64,000 bases of DNA from Clostridia bacterium. GTDB taxonomy: Bacteria > Bacillota > Clostridia > Oscillospirales > Acutalibacteraceae. Every line of letters starts with the position of its first letter. The stretch's first letter is position 1. Below the pieces are notes generated by a model. The model did no database searches. It saw nothing but the letters and a program-made list of their open reading frames with translations, and had not been told where the DNA came from. The translations under genes were made by a program, and so were the position numbers. Positions 26,540 to 34,981 of the stretch are shown here, in pieces. The DNA lies in contig JAFVEY010000055.1 of the NCBI GenBank assembly GCA_017475765.1, positions 1 through 64,000 of the forward strand, in the 5' to 3' direction.

Positions 26540-27305
26540 GCTTTTCGGATTCAGCTCAAAGGAAAAAATATGCTCCAACTTTCTGCTGAAAAAGTTTTAT
26601 TCACACAGCGACAAACATCCTCATGGATGGGGTCTTGCCTGTATCAATAAGGATGAAGCGCTGATCGAGAAGGAATCAAAGCAGGCAAGCAAAAGCAATT
26701 ATCTGAAAGAACGTCTTTCACAGCCTGTTGTGGCAAAGCTGCTTCTGGCGCATATCCGGTATGCAACCGTAGGAAATATCTACTATCGTAACTGTCATCC
26801 ATACAGCATCAAGGATAATTATTCAAGAAGATGGACGCTGATACACAACGGAACGATCTTTGATTTTCCAGCGCTGAATACTTATATCAAGCGTCAAAGA
26901 GGCGATACCGACAGCGAAAGAGTGCTGTTGTATATTGTGGACAAAATCAATGAAGCACAGACAAAAAAGGGCTCAAAGCTGAATTTTGAAGAACGCTTTG
27001 CGCTGATAGATTCTATCATATATGAAATGTCGACAAAAAATAAGCTGAATCTTCTGCTGACAGACGGACGTTATCTTTATGTGCATACCAATTGTGCCAA
27101 TACACTCTATAAGCTGCAAAAGGACGGAACCGTATTTTTTTCCACACAGCCGCTGACGGACGAAAACTGGCAGAAGGTTGAGTTCTGCACCCCACTTGCG
27201 TTTAAGAACGGTCAGCATATCAAAACAGGAACAACGCACAAAAATGAGTATATTGAAAACAAGGAAGCATTGAAATTCCTTTACCAGATCTTTTCTGATC
27301 TTTGA
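26532..27305 (+). CDS. Class II glutamine amidotransferase (EgtC/YafJ-like)
   Basis: A 257-residue stand-alone Ntn-type amidotransferase. The nucleophile is Cys2 in MCELFGFSS, exposed after Met removal. Supporting motifs are HPHGWGLACI, LLAHIRYATVG, WTLIHNGTI and DTDSERVLLYI, as in YafJ and in EgtC, the gamma-glutamyl amidohydrolase of ergothioneine synthesis. The ATG lies within the last codons of the upstream ligase gene. No synthase domain is attached, so it probably hydrolyses a gamma-glutamyl amide rather than channelling ammonia. Its place between two gamma-glutamyl ligase homologs supports this. The substrate is unknown. Confidence 0.83.
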   Translation: MCELFGFSSKEKICSNFLLKKFYSHSDKHPHGWGLACINKDEALIEKESKQASKSNYLKERLSQPVVAKLLLAHIRYATVGNIYYRNCHPYSIKDNYSRRWTLIHNGTIFDFPALNTYIKRQRGDTDSERVLLYIVDKINEAQTKKGSKLNFEERFALIDSIIYEMSTKNKLNLLLTDGRYLYVHTNCANTLYKLQKDGTVFFSTQPLTDENWQKVEFCTPLAFKNGQHIKTGTTHKNEYIENKEALKFLYQIFSDL

Positions 27306-27316
27306 GGTGAATGTTT

Positions 27317-28699
27317 ATGGATAAGGATTATATTATTGAACAGCTCGAAAAAAGGTATATCGAGCCGACAAAGAAAAAACGGGAAAGCTATATAGGCGTT
27401 GAAATTGAAATGCCGATTGTGAATCTGAATAAAGAGGCGGTTGATTTTTCCGTTGTTCATTCTGTTGCCGATGAATTTATCGCTCATTTCGGATTCAGTC
27501 CGTGCGGCATTGATGATGAAGGCTTCATATATTCGGCAGAAAATGATGAAAACGGCGATATTCTTTCATTTGACTGCTCCTACAATAATTTGGAGCTTTC
27601 TTTCGGAAAGGAAAAAAATCTTTTGGCTGTGGACGAAAGATTTCATATTTATGTCAAATATCTTAGTGAACGCTTTAAGCCGTATAATTACACGCTTACC
27701 GGAATGGGAATCAATCCATACAGGAAGTATAACCGCAATGTCCCCATTCAGAACGGCAGATACAGAATGTTATTTCATCATCTGCATACATACAAGCGCT
27801 ATCATCTGCCGATGTATTTTCATCATTATCCGGAATACGGTACGTTTTCCAGCGCTTCACAGGTGCAGCTTGATGTTGATTATGACAGACTTCCTGTGAC
27901 GATCAATGCTTTTACAAAGCTGGAGCCGATCAAGGCTCTGCTGTTCAACAATTCGGTTCTTTTAGGGGAAGATGAGGATCTTTACTGCTGTCGTGATATG
28001 TTCTGGGAGAACAGTACACATGGCATCAATCCTCATAATATAGGAATGTTTGATTGTGAAATCGGCAGTCAGGAAGAGCTTCTGGAATATATCGCTTCAA
28101 CCAGTATATACTGTGCTGAAAGAGGAGAAAAGTATATCAATTTTCCGCCGATCAATATTGTCAAATATTTAAAGAGCGAAAAGATAACCGGAGAATACTT
28201 TGATGGGGAAAAGTATAGTACAATTGAATTCAAGCCTGAAATAGATGATCTGAAATACCTCAGAACATTTAAGTTTGAGGATCTTACCTTCAGAGGAACA
28301 ATAGAATTCCGCAGCGTCTGCTGTCAGCCGTTCGGTTCAGCGATGAGTGCAGCCGCCTTTCATATCGGACTGATGGATAATGTTGAAAAGCTGGATGAAA
28401 TCCTCAGAAATGACAGGGTGCTTTATCATAACGGCTATAATGCGTCCGAGCTGCGAAAAATGTTTGTACACAGCAAGATTCCGGATTTTATAGATAAAGA
28501 TGCGCTTTATGAGCTTGCAGAAAGAATTCTTGACCTGAGTAAGGCAGGACTTATCAGCAGGGGTCTGGGAGAGGAAAAATTCCTTGCGCCGCTTTATACA
28601 AGAATTACAAAGCGTACCAATCCCGCCGGAAATCTGTTCTCCGAGCTTTCCAACGGACATTCTCTTGAGGATGTTATCCTGGAATACAGCAGAATATAA
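27317..28699 (+). CDS. GCS2-family glutamate-cysteine ligase-like protein (EgtA type)
   Basis: A 460-residue protein of the second, plant/EgtA-like ligase family. Early in the chain is SYIGVEIEMPIVNL, followed by DCSYNNLELSFGKEKNLL, LTGMGINPYRKYN, a His-rich stretch FHHLHTYKRYHLPMYFHHYP, and TIEFRSVCCQPFGSA. These hold the Glu and His residues expected to bind metal and ATP in gamma-glutamyl ligases. It is not similar in detail to the ligase two genes upstream. ATG 27317 was preferred over ATG 27311 because GAGGTGA lies directly before the latter. The gene is last in the operon, 11 bases after the amidotransferase. The amine acceptor is unknown. Confidence 0.75.
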   Translation: MDKDYIIEQLEKRYIEPTKKKRESYIGVEIEMPIVNLNKEAVDFSVVHSVADEFIAHFGFSPCGIDDEGFIYSAENDENGDILSFDCSYNNLELSFGKEKNLLAVDERFHIYVKYLSERFKPYNYTLTGMGINPYRKYNRNVPIQNGRYRMLFHHLHTYKRYHLPMYFHHYPEYGTFSSASQVQLDVDYDRLPVTINAFTKLEPIKALLFNNSVLLGEDEDLYCCRDMFWENSTHGINPHNIGMFDCEIGSQEELLEYIASTSIYCAERGEKYINFPPINIVKYLKSEKITGEYFDGEKYSTIEFKPEIDDLKYLRTFKFEDLTFRGTIEFRSVCCQPFGSAMSAAAFHIGLMDNVEKLDEILRNDRVLYHNGYNASELRKMFVHSKIPDFIDKDALYELAERILDLSKAGLISRGLGEEKFLAPLYTRITKRTNPAGNLFSELSNGHSLEDVILEYSRI

Positions 28700-28709
28700 T
28701 GATTTTTTG

Positions 28710-28741
28710 CCTTCGGAACTTTGTGTTCCGGAGGTTTTTTC
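28710..28741 (+). terminator. Terminator of the gamma-glutamyl ligase operon
   Basis: CCTTCGGAAC pairs with GTTCCGGAGG across a five-base loop, followed by six T. Confidence 0.9.
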
Positions 28742-28782
28742 TTACACAGCTTTTATATTCGTAAATTTTTGTATCTATCTTA

Positions 28783-28811
28783 TTGTATTAATTTATATTT
28801 TATGTTAAAAT
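28783..28811 (+). promoter_or_regulatory. Promoter of the fhs-tsaE-tsaB-rpiB cluster
   Basis: TTGTAT and TAAAAT are separated by 17 bases, about 65 bases ahead of fhs. Confidence 0.5.
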
Positions 28812-28876
28812 AGAAATGTACTGAAATTTTTTGGAAACATGAGAAGTATTTTATGAAATACGGGAGGAAATGAAAT

Positions 28877-30544
28877 ATGCTTACTGATATTGAAATTGCA
28901 CAGCAGGCCGAAATAAAACCGATCGGAGCAATAGCCGCCAAAATTGGAATTGATCAGGATGAGCTGGAATTTTACGGCAAATATAAAGCCAAAATTTCGG
29001 AAGAACTGATTTCACGCACATCGGTCTGTAATGATGGAAAGCTGATACTTGTGACGGCTATTAATCCCACTCCGGCAGGCGAGGGAAAGACAACAACCTC
29101 GGTCGGTCTTGGTGACGCTCTTTCAAAACTCGGCAAGAAAACGGTGATCGCTCTTCGAGAGCCTTCTCTCGGTCCCGTATTTGGTATCAAGGGCGGTGCG
29201 GCAGGCGGCGGTTATGCGCAGGTGATCCCCATGGAAGATATCAATCTGCATTTCACGGGCGATATGCACGCAATCACAGCTGCCAATAACCTTTGCTGTG
29301 CCATGCTTGACAATCATATTCAGCAGGGAAATGAGCTTAAAATTGATGTGAAAAGAGTGCTGATTAAGCGTTGTCTTGATATGAATGATAGAGAACTCAG
29401 AAATATAATTGCCGGTCTCGGCGGACGGCTTAACGGTGTACCCCGTGAGGATGGTTTCATCATCACCGTTGCAAGCGAGGTAATGGCAATACTCTGCCTT
29501 TCATCGGATATAGACGACCTGAAGCAGCGTCTGGGCAATATTCTGGTTGCCTATTCAACGGACGGCAAACCGGTTTATGCAAAGGATCTGAAAGCAAACG
29601 GCGCAATGGCGGCGCTTCTGAAGGACGCTGTGAAGCCTAATCTGGTTCAGACGCTGGAAGGTACGCCCGCTTTGATGCACGGAGGTCCGTTTGCAAATAT
29701 TGCTCACGGATGTAATTCCGTAAGAGCAACAAAGCTCGGTCTGAAACTGGCGGATTACTGCGTTACAGAGGCAGGATTCGGCTCGGATCTCGGCGCTGAG
29801 AAATTCTTTGATATAAAATGCCGCAAGGCAGGTCTGAAACCGGATGCGGTGGTAATTGTCGCAACTGTAAGAGCCATCAAATATAACGGCGGCGTTGCGA
29901 AGGCAGAACTGCCGGCAGAAAATCTTGATGCCCTCGCAAAGGGTATTGTGAATCTCGGAGCGCATATATCCAATATGCAGAAATTCGGTATACCGACAGT
30001 TGTTGCCATCAACCGTTTCAATACGGACAGCGATGCGGAGCTGAAATATATCGAGGACTACTGCACGAAGCTGGGAGCGGATTTTGCTATGTCCGAGGTG
30101 TTTGCCAAGGGCGGAGAGGGTGCTCTTGACCTTGCCGAAAAGGTGGTCGCTGCTGCAGAAAAGCCGTCAGATTTCAGACTTATCTATCCCGATGATGCTC
30201 CGATCAAGGAAAAAATACTTTCCGTTGCTAAGAATATCTACGGTGCTGACGGAGTGGCATATACCACTCAGGCGCTTAAGGCACTTGCCGATATTGAAAA
30301 GCTCGATACATTAAAGCTGCCGATTTGTGTTGCAAAAACACAGTACTCTCTTTCGGATGATCCGTCACTTCTCGGAAAACCCGAAGGCTTTACTATTACG
30401 GTAAGAGATATCAGGCTTTCCAGCGGTGCAGGTTTTATCGTGGTTTATACGGGCGATATTATGACAATGCCCGGTCTGCCGAAAATTCCTGCCGCCGAAA
30501 GAATAGATGTTGATTCAGACGGAAAAATAACAGGACTTTTCTGA
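28877..30544 (+). CDS. fhs: Formate-tetrahydrofolate ligase
   Basis: A 555-residue enzyme, the family's normal length, that makes 10-formyl-THF from formate, ATP and THF for one-carbon metabolism. The P-loop is [10 protein letters not shown] near residue 65, followed by [23 protein letters not shown], broken here as [14 protein letters not shown] and AAGGGYAQV. Other hallmarks are [15 protein letters not shown] and [21 protein letters not shown] precedes the ATG. The gene shares one base with tsaE downstream. In an anaerobe it may also feed formate into acetyl-CoA or purine synthesis. Confidence 0.98.
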   Translation: MLTDIEIAQQAEIKPIGAIAAKIGIDQDELEFYGKYKAKISEELISRTSVCNDGKLILVTAINPTPAGEGKTTTSVGLGDALSKLGKKTVIALREPSLGPVFGIKGGAAGGGYAQVIPMEDINLHFTGDMHAITAANNLCCAMLDNHIQQGNELKIDVKRVLIKRCLDMNDRELRNIIAGLGGRLNGVPREDGFIITVASEVMAILCLSSDIDDLKQRLGNILVAYSTDGKPVYAKDLKANGAMAALLKDAVKPNLVQTLEGTPALMHGGPFANIAHGCNSVRATKLGLKLADYCVTEAGFGSDLGAEKFFDIKCRKAGLKPDAVVIVATVRAIKYNGGVAKAELPAENLDALAKGIVNLGAHISNMQKFGIPTVVAINRFNTDSDAELKYIEDYCTKLGADFAMSEVFAKGGEGALDLAEKVVAAAEKPSDFRLIYPDDAPIKEKILSVAKNIYGADGVAYTTQALKALADIEKLDTLKLPICVAKTQYSLSDDPSLLGKPEGFTITVRDIRLSSGAGFIVVYTGDIMTMPGLPKIPAAERIDVDSDGKITGLF

Positions 30545-30984
30545 TGAAAAGAGGATCCATTTTGCAGAAATTCATAACCAATTCCCCCGAAGAAACCGAA
30601 GCAGTTGCCGAAAGGCTTGCGGCAGTACTCGGAGGAACAGAAATAATAGCGATGTTCGGCGGTCTGGGTGCAGGAAAGACAGCTTTTACAAGAGGTCTTG
30701 CACGGGGACTCGGCATTAATGACGGCGTTTCAAGCCCGACATTCGCCCTTGTCCATGAATACAGCGGAAAATTCCCAGTATATCATTTTGATATGTATAG
30801 GGTAACATCATGGGATGATCTTTACACCACAGGTTTTTTTGATTATATGGATAATGGTATTATGGTCATTGAGTGGAGCGAAAACATTGAAGCCTTTCTG
30901 CCCGAAGAGCATATTACCGTTACCATTAAAAGTCTGTCTGACAATGAACGTGAGATCACGATAGAGGGGGCGAAGAAAATATGA
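30544..30984 (+). CDS. tsaE: tRNA threonylcarbamoyladenosine ATPase subunit TsaE
   Basis: A 146-residue P-loop protein. The Walker A is GGLGAGKTAFTRGLARGLG, followed by SSPTFALVHEY, the TsaE signature, and HFDMYRV. WSENIEAFLP near the C-terminus matches the family. It works with TsaB and TsaD to place the t6A modification on tRNAs that read ANN codons. It overlaps fhs by one base and tsaB by four. Partner tsaD is not next to it. Confidence 0.95.
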   Translation: MKRGSILQKFITNSPEETEAVAERLAAVLGGTEIIAMFGGLGAGKTAFTRGLARGLGINDGVSSPTFALVHEYSGKFPVYHFDMYRVTSWDDLYTTGFFDYMDNGIMVIEWSENIEAFLPEEHITVTIKSLSDNEREITIEGAKKI

Positions 30985-31688
30985 AAATACTGGCAGTCGA
31001 TACGAGCGCTTCTCCTGTTTCAGCGGCGCTTCTCAGCGATGGCGCACTTTTGGGCGAGTTTTACCTCAATATAAAAACAACTCACAGCCAAACGCTTATG
31101 CCGATCGTCTCCGCCCTGCTTTCATCGTCGGGAACGGATATAAAGGATATTGATATCTTTGCCGTCAATGTCGGACCCGGATCATTTACGGGTGTGAGAA
31201 TAGGCACGGCATCTGTCAAAGGAATGTCAATGCCGCTCGGAAAGCCGTGCGCACAGATTTCTACTTTGGAAGCAATGGCATATTCGATGCCGTACAGCGA
31301 CGGAATTGTGTGTGCTGTTATGGACGCACGATGCAGTCAGGTTTACAATGCACTTTTCCGGCTTGACGGCGGTGAGATCGAGCGCATTACCGAGGATCGT
31401 GCGCTCAGCATAGAGGCACTTGCTGAGGATCTTGGCAATTATGAAGAGCAGATATATCTGACAGGGGACGGTGCGGATATATGTTATAAAGCATTTGAAA
31501 ACAAGCTGCCAAATATCTTTCTGCCCCCTGTCAATATCCGTTATCAGCACGCCTTTGGCACGGCGCTTGCAGCTGCAAAAATGGCAGAAGAGGGAAGGCT
31601 TGTAAGCTCAGACGAGCTGATGCCTGTTTATCTCAGACTGCCGCAGGCGGAGCGTGAGCTGAAAGAAAGGCTTGCCGGAAATAAGTAA
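30981..31688 (+). CDS. tsaB: tRNA threonylcarbamoyladenosine protein TsaB
   Basis: A 235-residue member of the ASKHA fold. The N-terminus MKILAVDTSASPVSAALL and the motif NVGPGSFTGVRIG are diagnostic of TsaB. Unlike TsaD it lacks the metal-binding HxxxH pair, as expected for the scaffold subunit. ATGA overlap with tsaE. The C-terminus has PVYLRLPQAE, common in the family. Confidence 0.95.
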   Translation: MKILAVDTSASPVSAALLSDGALLGEFYLNIKTTHSQTLMPIVSALLSSSGTDIKDIDIFAVNVGPGSFTGVRIGTASVKGMSMPLGKPCAQISTLEAMAYSMPYSDGIVCAVMDARCSQVYNALFRLDGGEIERITEDRALSIEALAEDLGNYEEQIYLTGDGADICYKAFENKLPNIFLPPVNIRYQHAFGTALAAAKMAEEGRLVSSDELMPVYLRLPQAERELKERLAGNK

Positions 31689-31708
31689 CCATGAAAGGAA
31701 AGTTGAAT

Positions 31709-32158
31709 ATGAAAATTTCATTAGGAGCAGACCACGGAGCTTATGAGCTGAAGGAGGCTGTTAAAAAACATCTGAATGAAAAGGGAATTGAATATACGGA
31801 TTACGGCTGTTTTTCAAAGGAATCCGTTGATTATCCGAAATATGCCTATCTTGCTGCTGCTGCTGTTGCAAAGGGAGAGAGCGATTTCGGCATAATATGT
31901 TGCACAACAGGCTTGGGTGTATCTATGGCTGCCAATAAGGTAAAGGGCGTCAGAGCTGCTGTCTGCACAGATAATCACCTTGCGGAAATGACTCGCCGTC
32001 ATAATAATGCGAATGTGATTTGCATGGGTCAGTCGGTAGTTTCAACAGAACAGGCAATTGAAATGGTCGATATATTCCTTTCAACAGAATTTGAAGGCGG
32101 CAGACATCAGCGCAGAGTTGACCTTCTTACCGATATCGAAAACGGCAAGGAGCTTTAA
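31709..32158 (+). CDS. rpiB: Ribose-5-phosphate isomerase B
   Basis: A 149-residue isomerase of the pentose phosphate pathway. MKISLGADHGAYELK at the start, DYGCFSKESVDYP, the active Cys in GIICCTTGLGVSMAANK and the GQSVVSTEQAIEMVDIFL segment are typical of RpiB/LacAB. The ATG at 31709 was chosen because AAAGGAAAG lies about 7 bases upstream; the in-frame ATG at 31691 lies ahead of that ribosome site and adds an atypical N-terminus. It follows tsaB by 20 bases, so it is probably co-transcribed. Confidence 0.94.
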   Translation: MKISLGADHGAYELKEAVKKHLNEKGIEYTDYGCFSKESVDYPKYAYLAAAAVAKGESDFGIICCTTGLGVSMAANKVKGVRAAVCTDNHLAEMTRRHNNANVICMGQSVVSTEQAIEMVDIFLSTEFEGGRHQRRVDLLTDIENGKEL

Positions 32159-32208
32159 CCATAAGGCGGAATTTTTCCGCTGCTGTGTTTTCTTTGATAC
32201 AACTGGCA

Positions 32209-32252
32209 AACCCCCTCCGCTCATACCGATCAGTATGAACGGAGGGGTTTTT
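32209..32252 (+). terminator. Strong terminator after rpiB, likely bidirectional
   Basis: AACCCCCTCCG-TCATAC pairs with GTATGA-CGGAGGGGTT, with one mismatch, and TTTT follows. The complementary strand carries an A/T-poor tail, but the stem could also stop minus-strand transcripts from the small gene at 32323-32445. Confidence 0.85.
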
Positions 32253-32286
32253 ACTGCTGTTTCCGCTTAGTGCGGAATACAGCAGT
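32253..32286. repeat. Second inverted repeat next to the rpiB terminator
   Basis: ACTGCTGT-TTCCGC and GCGGAA-ACAGCAGT face each other across a short loop. It lies between the terminator and the end of the small minus-strand gene, and may be the 3' stem of that gene's transcript. Confidence 0.6.
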
Positions 32287-32322
32287 CAGCAACGTAATTA
32301 CGCCAACGGGAGAACTCCCTTA

Positions 32323-32445
32323 TCAGCAGCCGCAGCCGCAGTTGTTGTCGTTATTGTTGCCGTTGTTGCAGCAGCAGCAAAGAATGATGATGAGAAGAAT
32401 TACCCATCCACAGCTGTTATTGCCAAAAAAATTGTTACCACACAT
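32323..32445 (-). CDS. Tiny Asn/Cys-rich membrane protein (40 residues)
   Basis: A short minus-strand gene with a very strong ribosome site (AAAGGAGGA) eight bases before ATG. The product starts MCGNNFFGNNSCGW, has a single hydrophobic stretch VILLIIIL, then CCCCNNGNNNDNN and the end CGCGC, with nine Cys in total. Small proteins with Asn/Gly/Cys repeats around one membrane segment occur in sporulating Firmicutes (YjcZ-like) and in Clostridia, where their role is poorly known. The opposite-strand gene density is normal here, so a real gene is likely. It faces the rpiB terminator and diverges from the Fur-family gene. Confidence 0.65.
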   Translation of the reverse strand: MCGNNFFGNNSCGWVILLIIILCCCCNNGNNNDNNCGCGC

Positions 32446-32523
32446 AATCGTGTCCTCCTTTAATTGATTATATTATATAATACGCTGGTTTCAGAAATCG
32501 GTTACAATTGTCAATAAAAAATC

Positions 32524-32552
32524 TTGACAAAGAGGATATAGTGTTGTAAAAT
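32524..32552 (+). promoter_or_regulatory. Promoter of the Fur-family/zinc uptake operon
   Basis: A perfect TTGACA and TAAAAT are separated by 17 bases. Confidence 0.65.
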
Positions 32553-32566
32553 GAAAATGGTTTTCA
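32552..32566 (+). promoter_or_regulatory. Palindromic operator, candidate autoregulatory Fur/Zur-type site
   Basis: TGAAAA-TGG-TTTTCA is a perfect dyad that begins at the last base of the -10 element and covers the predicted transcript start. Fur-family proteins bind AT-rich dyads of about this size. Confidence 0.5.
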
Positions 32567-32595
32567 AATTTGATGCTTTTACAGAGGTGTGTATC

Positions 32596-33024
32596 ATGAA
32601 CGGCAGCAGCTATAAAACCAGACAAAGACAGGCGATACTCGATTTTTTGATCGCAAACAAGAACAGTCATGTTACAGTCGGCAGTATATCGGATTATATG
32701 GAGCAGGAAGGCACTCATATCGGTGTAACAACGATTTATCGTCATCTTGATAAGCTGCTGGAACAGGGTGTGGTCAGAAAATATACCATTGACGGAACAA
32801 CCTCCGCCTGCTTTCAGTATGCGGGAACAAAGGAGGAGTGTCACGAGCATTTTCATCTGAAATGCGAAAGATGCGGCAGGCTGATACATCTGGAATGTAA
32901 TCATGTGAAGGAAATGTGCAGCCATATTTTTAATGAGCACGGCTTTCAGATAGACCTGTTCAGGACAGTATTTTATGGTATTTGCTCTGAGTGCGCTCAG
33001 GAAGGTGCGGAGGATAAGGAATGA
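32596..33024 (+). CDS. zur: Fur-family metalloregulator, probably Zur
   Basis: A 142-residue regulator. The winged helix includes SYKTRQRQAILDFL and HIGVTTIYRHLDKLLEQGVV, the Fur recognition helix. Metal motifs are ECHEHFHLKCERCGR (regulatory His and the first structural CxxC) and CSEC near the C-terminus. ATG 32596 was chosen because AGAGGTG precedes it; an upstream in-frame ATG lies inside the promoter. A zinc/manganese-type binding protein overlaps its end, so zinc uptake control is more likely than iron or peroxide control. That choice is inferred from context. Confidence 0.85.
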   Translation: MNGSSYKTRQRQAILDFLIANKNSHVTVGSISDYMEQEGTHIGVTTIYRHLDKLLEQGVVRKYTIDGTTSACFQYAGTKEECHEHFHLKCERCGRLIHLECNHVKEMCSHIFNEHGFQIDLFRTVFYGICSECAQEGAEDKE

Positions 33025-33965
33025 AAAAAATAACAGCATTGATACTTACGGCTGTCCTGGCATTGACGGCGCTTTGTGCCTGCGGCAAGGATGAAAATGA
33101 AAGTACTTCTGACGGAAAGCTCAACATTATAGCAACCATCTTTCCGTCCTATGATTTTGCAAGACAGGTCGGCGGAGATAATGCTGACGTTACCATGCTT
33201 TTAAAGCCCGGAACGGAAAGTCACAGCTATGATCCCAGTCCGCAGGATATTATCAGAATACAGAACTGCGACCTGTTTATTTATACGGGCGGCGAATCGG
33301 ATGAATGGGTCAATGAGATATTGTCGTCCGGCAGCAAGCAGCCGAAAAAAGTGATTGCTTTGATGGATTGCGTTGATACAGTCCGTGAGGAAACAGTTGA
33401 GGGTATGCAGAGCGACGAAAAAGAGGGGGAAACCATTGAATATGATGAACACGTCTGGACTTCTCCCGTTAATGCGATCACAATATCCAAAAAAATAACG
33501 GAGGCTCTTATTGAGCTTGATCCGAAAAATGAGAAACAGTATAAAGAAAACGAAAATAAGTATTCCATGGAGCTTTCGGCGCTTAGTGACAGCTTTGCAA
33601 AGACAGTTGAAGAGGGCAAAAGAAAAGTAATTGTTTTCGGCGACAGATTTCCGTTCAGATATTTTGCCGATGAATACGGACTGAGCTACTATGCGGCTTT
33701 TCCCGGATGTTCGTCCGAAACGGAGCCGAGCGCAGCAACGATATCCTTTCTCATTGATAAGGTGAAGGAAAAGAATATCCCTGTCGTGTTTACCATTGAA
33801 TTTTCAGACGGCAAGGTTGCCGATACGATCTGTTCCGAAACAGGCGCCAAAAAGCTGTCATTCCATTCCTGCCATAATGTGACAAAGGAAATGTTTGACA
33901 GCGGAATTACTTATGTTCAGCTTATGCGTGAGAATCTGAAAAATCTTAAGGAGGCTTTAGACTGA
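33021..33965 (+). CDS. znuA: Metal (zinc-type) ABC transporter binding lipoprotein
   Basis: A 314-residue cluster A-I binding protein. The lipobox is ALCAC with Cys at about 21. The domain begins LNIIATIFPSYDFARQVGG, with TESHSYDPSPQDI (first His ligand) and YDEHVWTSPVNA (second). The third region reads VFGDRFPFRYFADEYGLSY, where many members have a His-rich start, and the last ligand region is TIEFSDGK. Between the first two regions it lacks the long His loop of Gram-negative ZnuA. ATGA overlap with the regulator. It delivers Zn2+ or Mn2+ to the permease two intervals downstream. Confidence 0.88.
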   Translation: MKKITALILTAVLALTALCACGKDENESTSDGKLNIIATIFPSYDFARQVGGDNADVTMLLKPGTESHSYDPSPQDIIRIQNCDLFIYTGGESDEWVNEILSSGSKQPKKVIALMDCVDTVREETVEGMQSDEKEGETIEYDEHVWTSPVNAITISKKITEALIELDPKNEKQYKENENKYSMELSALSDSFAKTVEEGKRKVIVFGDRFPFRYFADEYGLSYYAAFPGCSSETEPSAATISFLIDKVKEKNIPVVFTIEFSDGKVADTICSETGAKKLSFHSCHNVTKEMFDSGITYVQLMRENLKNLKEALD

Positions 33966-34037
33966 AGATGGAAAGATATCTCTTTTTGGTGCAAAATCAA
34001 TGTCAGGAACAATATTCTTGCAATAGGAGTTATTAAA

Positions 34038-34874
34038 GTGAATGTATTTGAAATGTTTCAGTATGATTTTATGCTGAGAGCGCTTGTCGGCGGTTTGCTT
34101 GTATCGCTTTGTGCGGCGCTTCTCGGTGTGAGTCTGGTGCTGAAAAGATATTCAATGATCGGAGACGGTCTTTCTCATGTCGGCTTCGGCGCTCTGGCGA
34201 TCGCTTCGGCTGCCAATTTTGCGCCGCTTGAATTTGCGATACCTATCGTAGTCATATCGGCATTTTTTCTTTTGAGAATCAGCGAAAACAGCAAAATAAA
34301 GGGTGATGCTGCCATTGCGCTTATATCGACAAGCGCCCTTGCCATAGGAATTACTGCTGCAACCGTTTCAACAGGGATGAATACGGATATCAACAGCTAT
34401 CTTTTCGGAAGTATTCTTTCAATATCAGATAATGATGTTGTGCTTTGCTCAGTATTGTTTGCAACCGTTCTGGTCATGTTTATCCTGTTTTACAACAAGA
34501 TATTTGCAGTTACCTTTGATGAAAATTTTGCCAGGGCAACGGGAACAAAGGCAGGCATATATAATATGATCATTGCACTTCTGACAGCACTAACAATTGT
34601 TGTGGGCATGAAAATGATGGGTTCTCTTCTGATATCAAGCCTTATCATATTTCCGGCAATTACATCCATGAGGGTGTTCAAAAGTTTCCGGACGGTTATC
34701 ATAAGCGCTGCTGCGGTTTCTGCTGTGAGCTTTGTTATCGGACTGATGATATCCTATCATTTTTCGACTCCCGCAGGATCGAGCATAGTAATTGTCAATT
34801 TGTGTGTATTTATTGTCTTTACAGTAGCCGGAAAAATTTCTGAACGGATCAATGCAAAAAATGAAATCAGGTAA
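34038..34874 (+). CDS. znuB: Metal ABC transporter permease, ZnuB type
   Basis: A 278-residue ABC-3 family permease with about eight membrane segments. Landmarks are YSMIGDGLSHVGFGALA, the DINSYLFGSIL segment and VGMKMMGSLLISSLIIFPAITSM, all conserved in ZnuB/MntB. The start is a GTG at 34038 after ATAGGAG. The 72 bases between the binding-protein gene and this one are too short for an ATPase, so the expected ZnuC is not in the cluster. That space holds only a 22-codon frame from 33967. Confidence 0.92.
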   Translation: MNVFEMFQYDFMLRALVGGLLVSLCAALLGVSLVLKRYSMIGDGLSHVGFGALAIASAANFAPLEFAIPIVVISAFFLLRISENSKIKGDAAIALISTSALAIGITAATVSTGMNTDINSYLFGSILSISDNDVVLCSVLFATVLVMFILFYNKIFAVTFDENFARATGTKAGIYNMIIALLTALTIVVGMKMMGSLLISSLIIFPAITSMRVFKSFRTVIISAAAVSAVSFVIGLMISYHFSTPAGSSIVIVNLCVFIVFTVAGKISERINAKNEIR

Positions 34875-34891
34875 TCTCATTAAAAAATATG

Positions 34892-34935
34892 AGCCGGGCA
34901 GCTCCGAAAAGGGGAGTACCCGGCCGATTTTTTGT
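34892..34935 (+). terminator. Terminator of the zinc-type operon
   Basis: GCCGGG and CTCC pair with GGAG and CCCGGC across a short loop, followed by GATTTTTT. Confidence 0.8.
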
Positions 34936-34981
34936 TCGATGTTAATAATTTGATATTGCTGATGCGGTTGTGGATGAATGA

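Noticed and set aside
27311..27316. ATG at 27311 as the start of the GCS2-type ligase
   Set aside because: GAGGTGA abuts it directly; ATG 27317 has normal spacing.
24663..28699. Ergothioneine biosynthesis operon
   Set aside because: EgtA-like and EgtC-like proteins are present, but no EgtB, EgtD or EgtE homolog is adjacent, and a GshA-type ligase is included instead.
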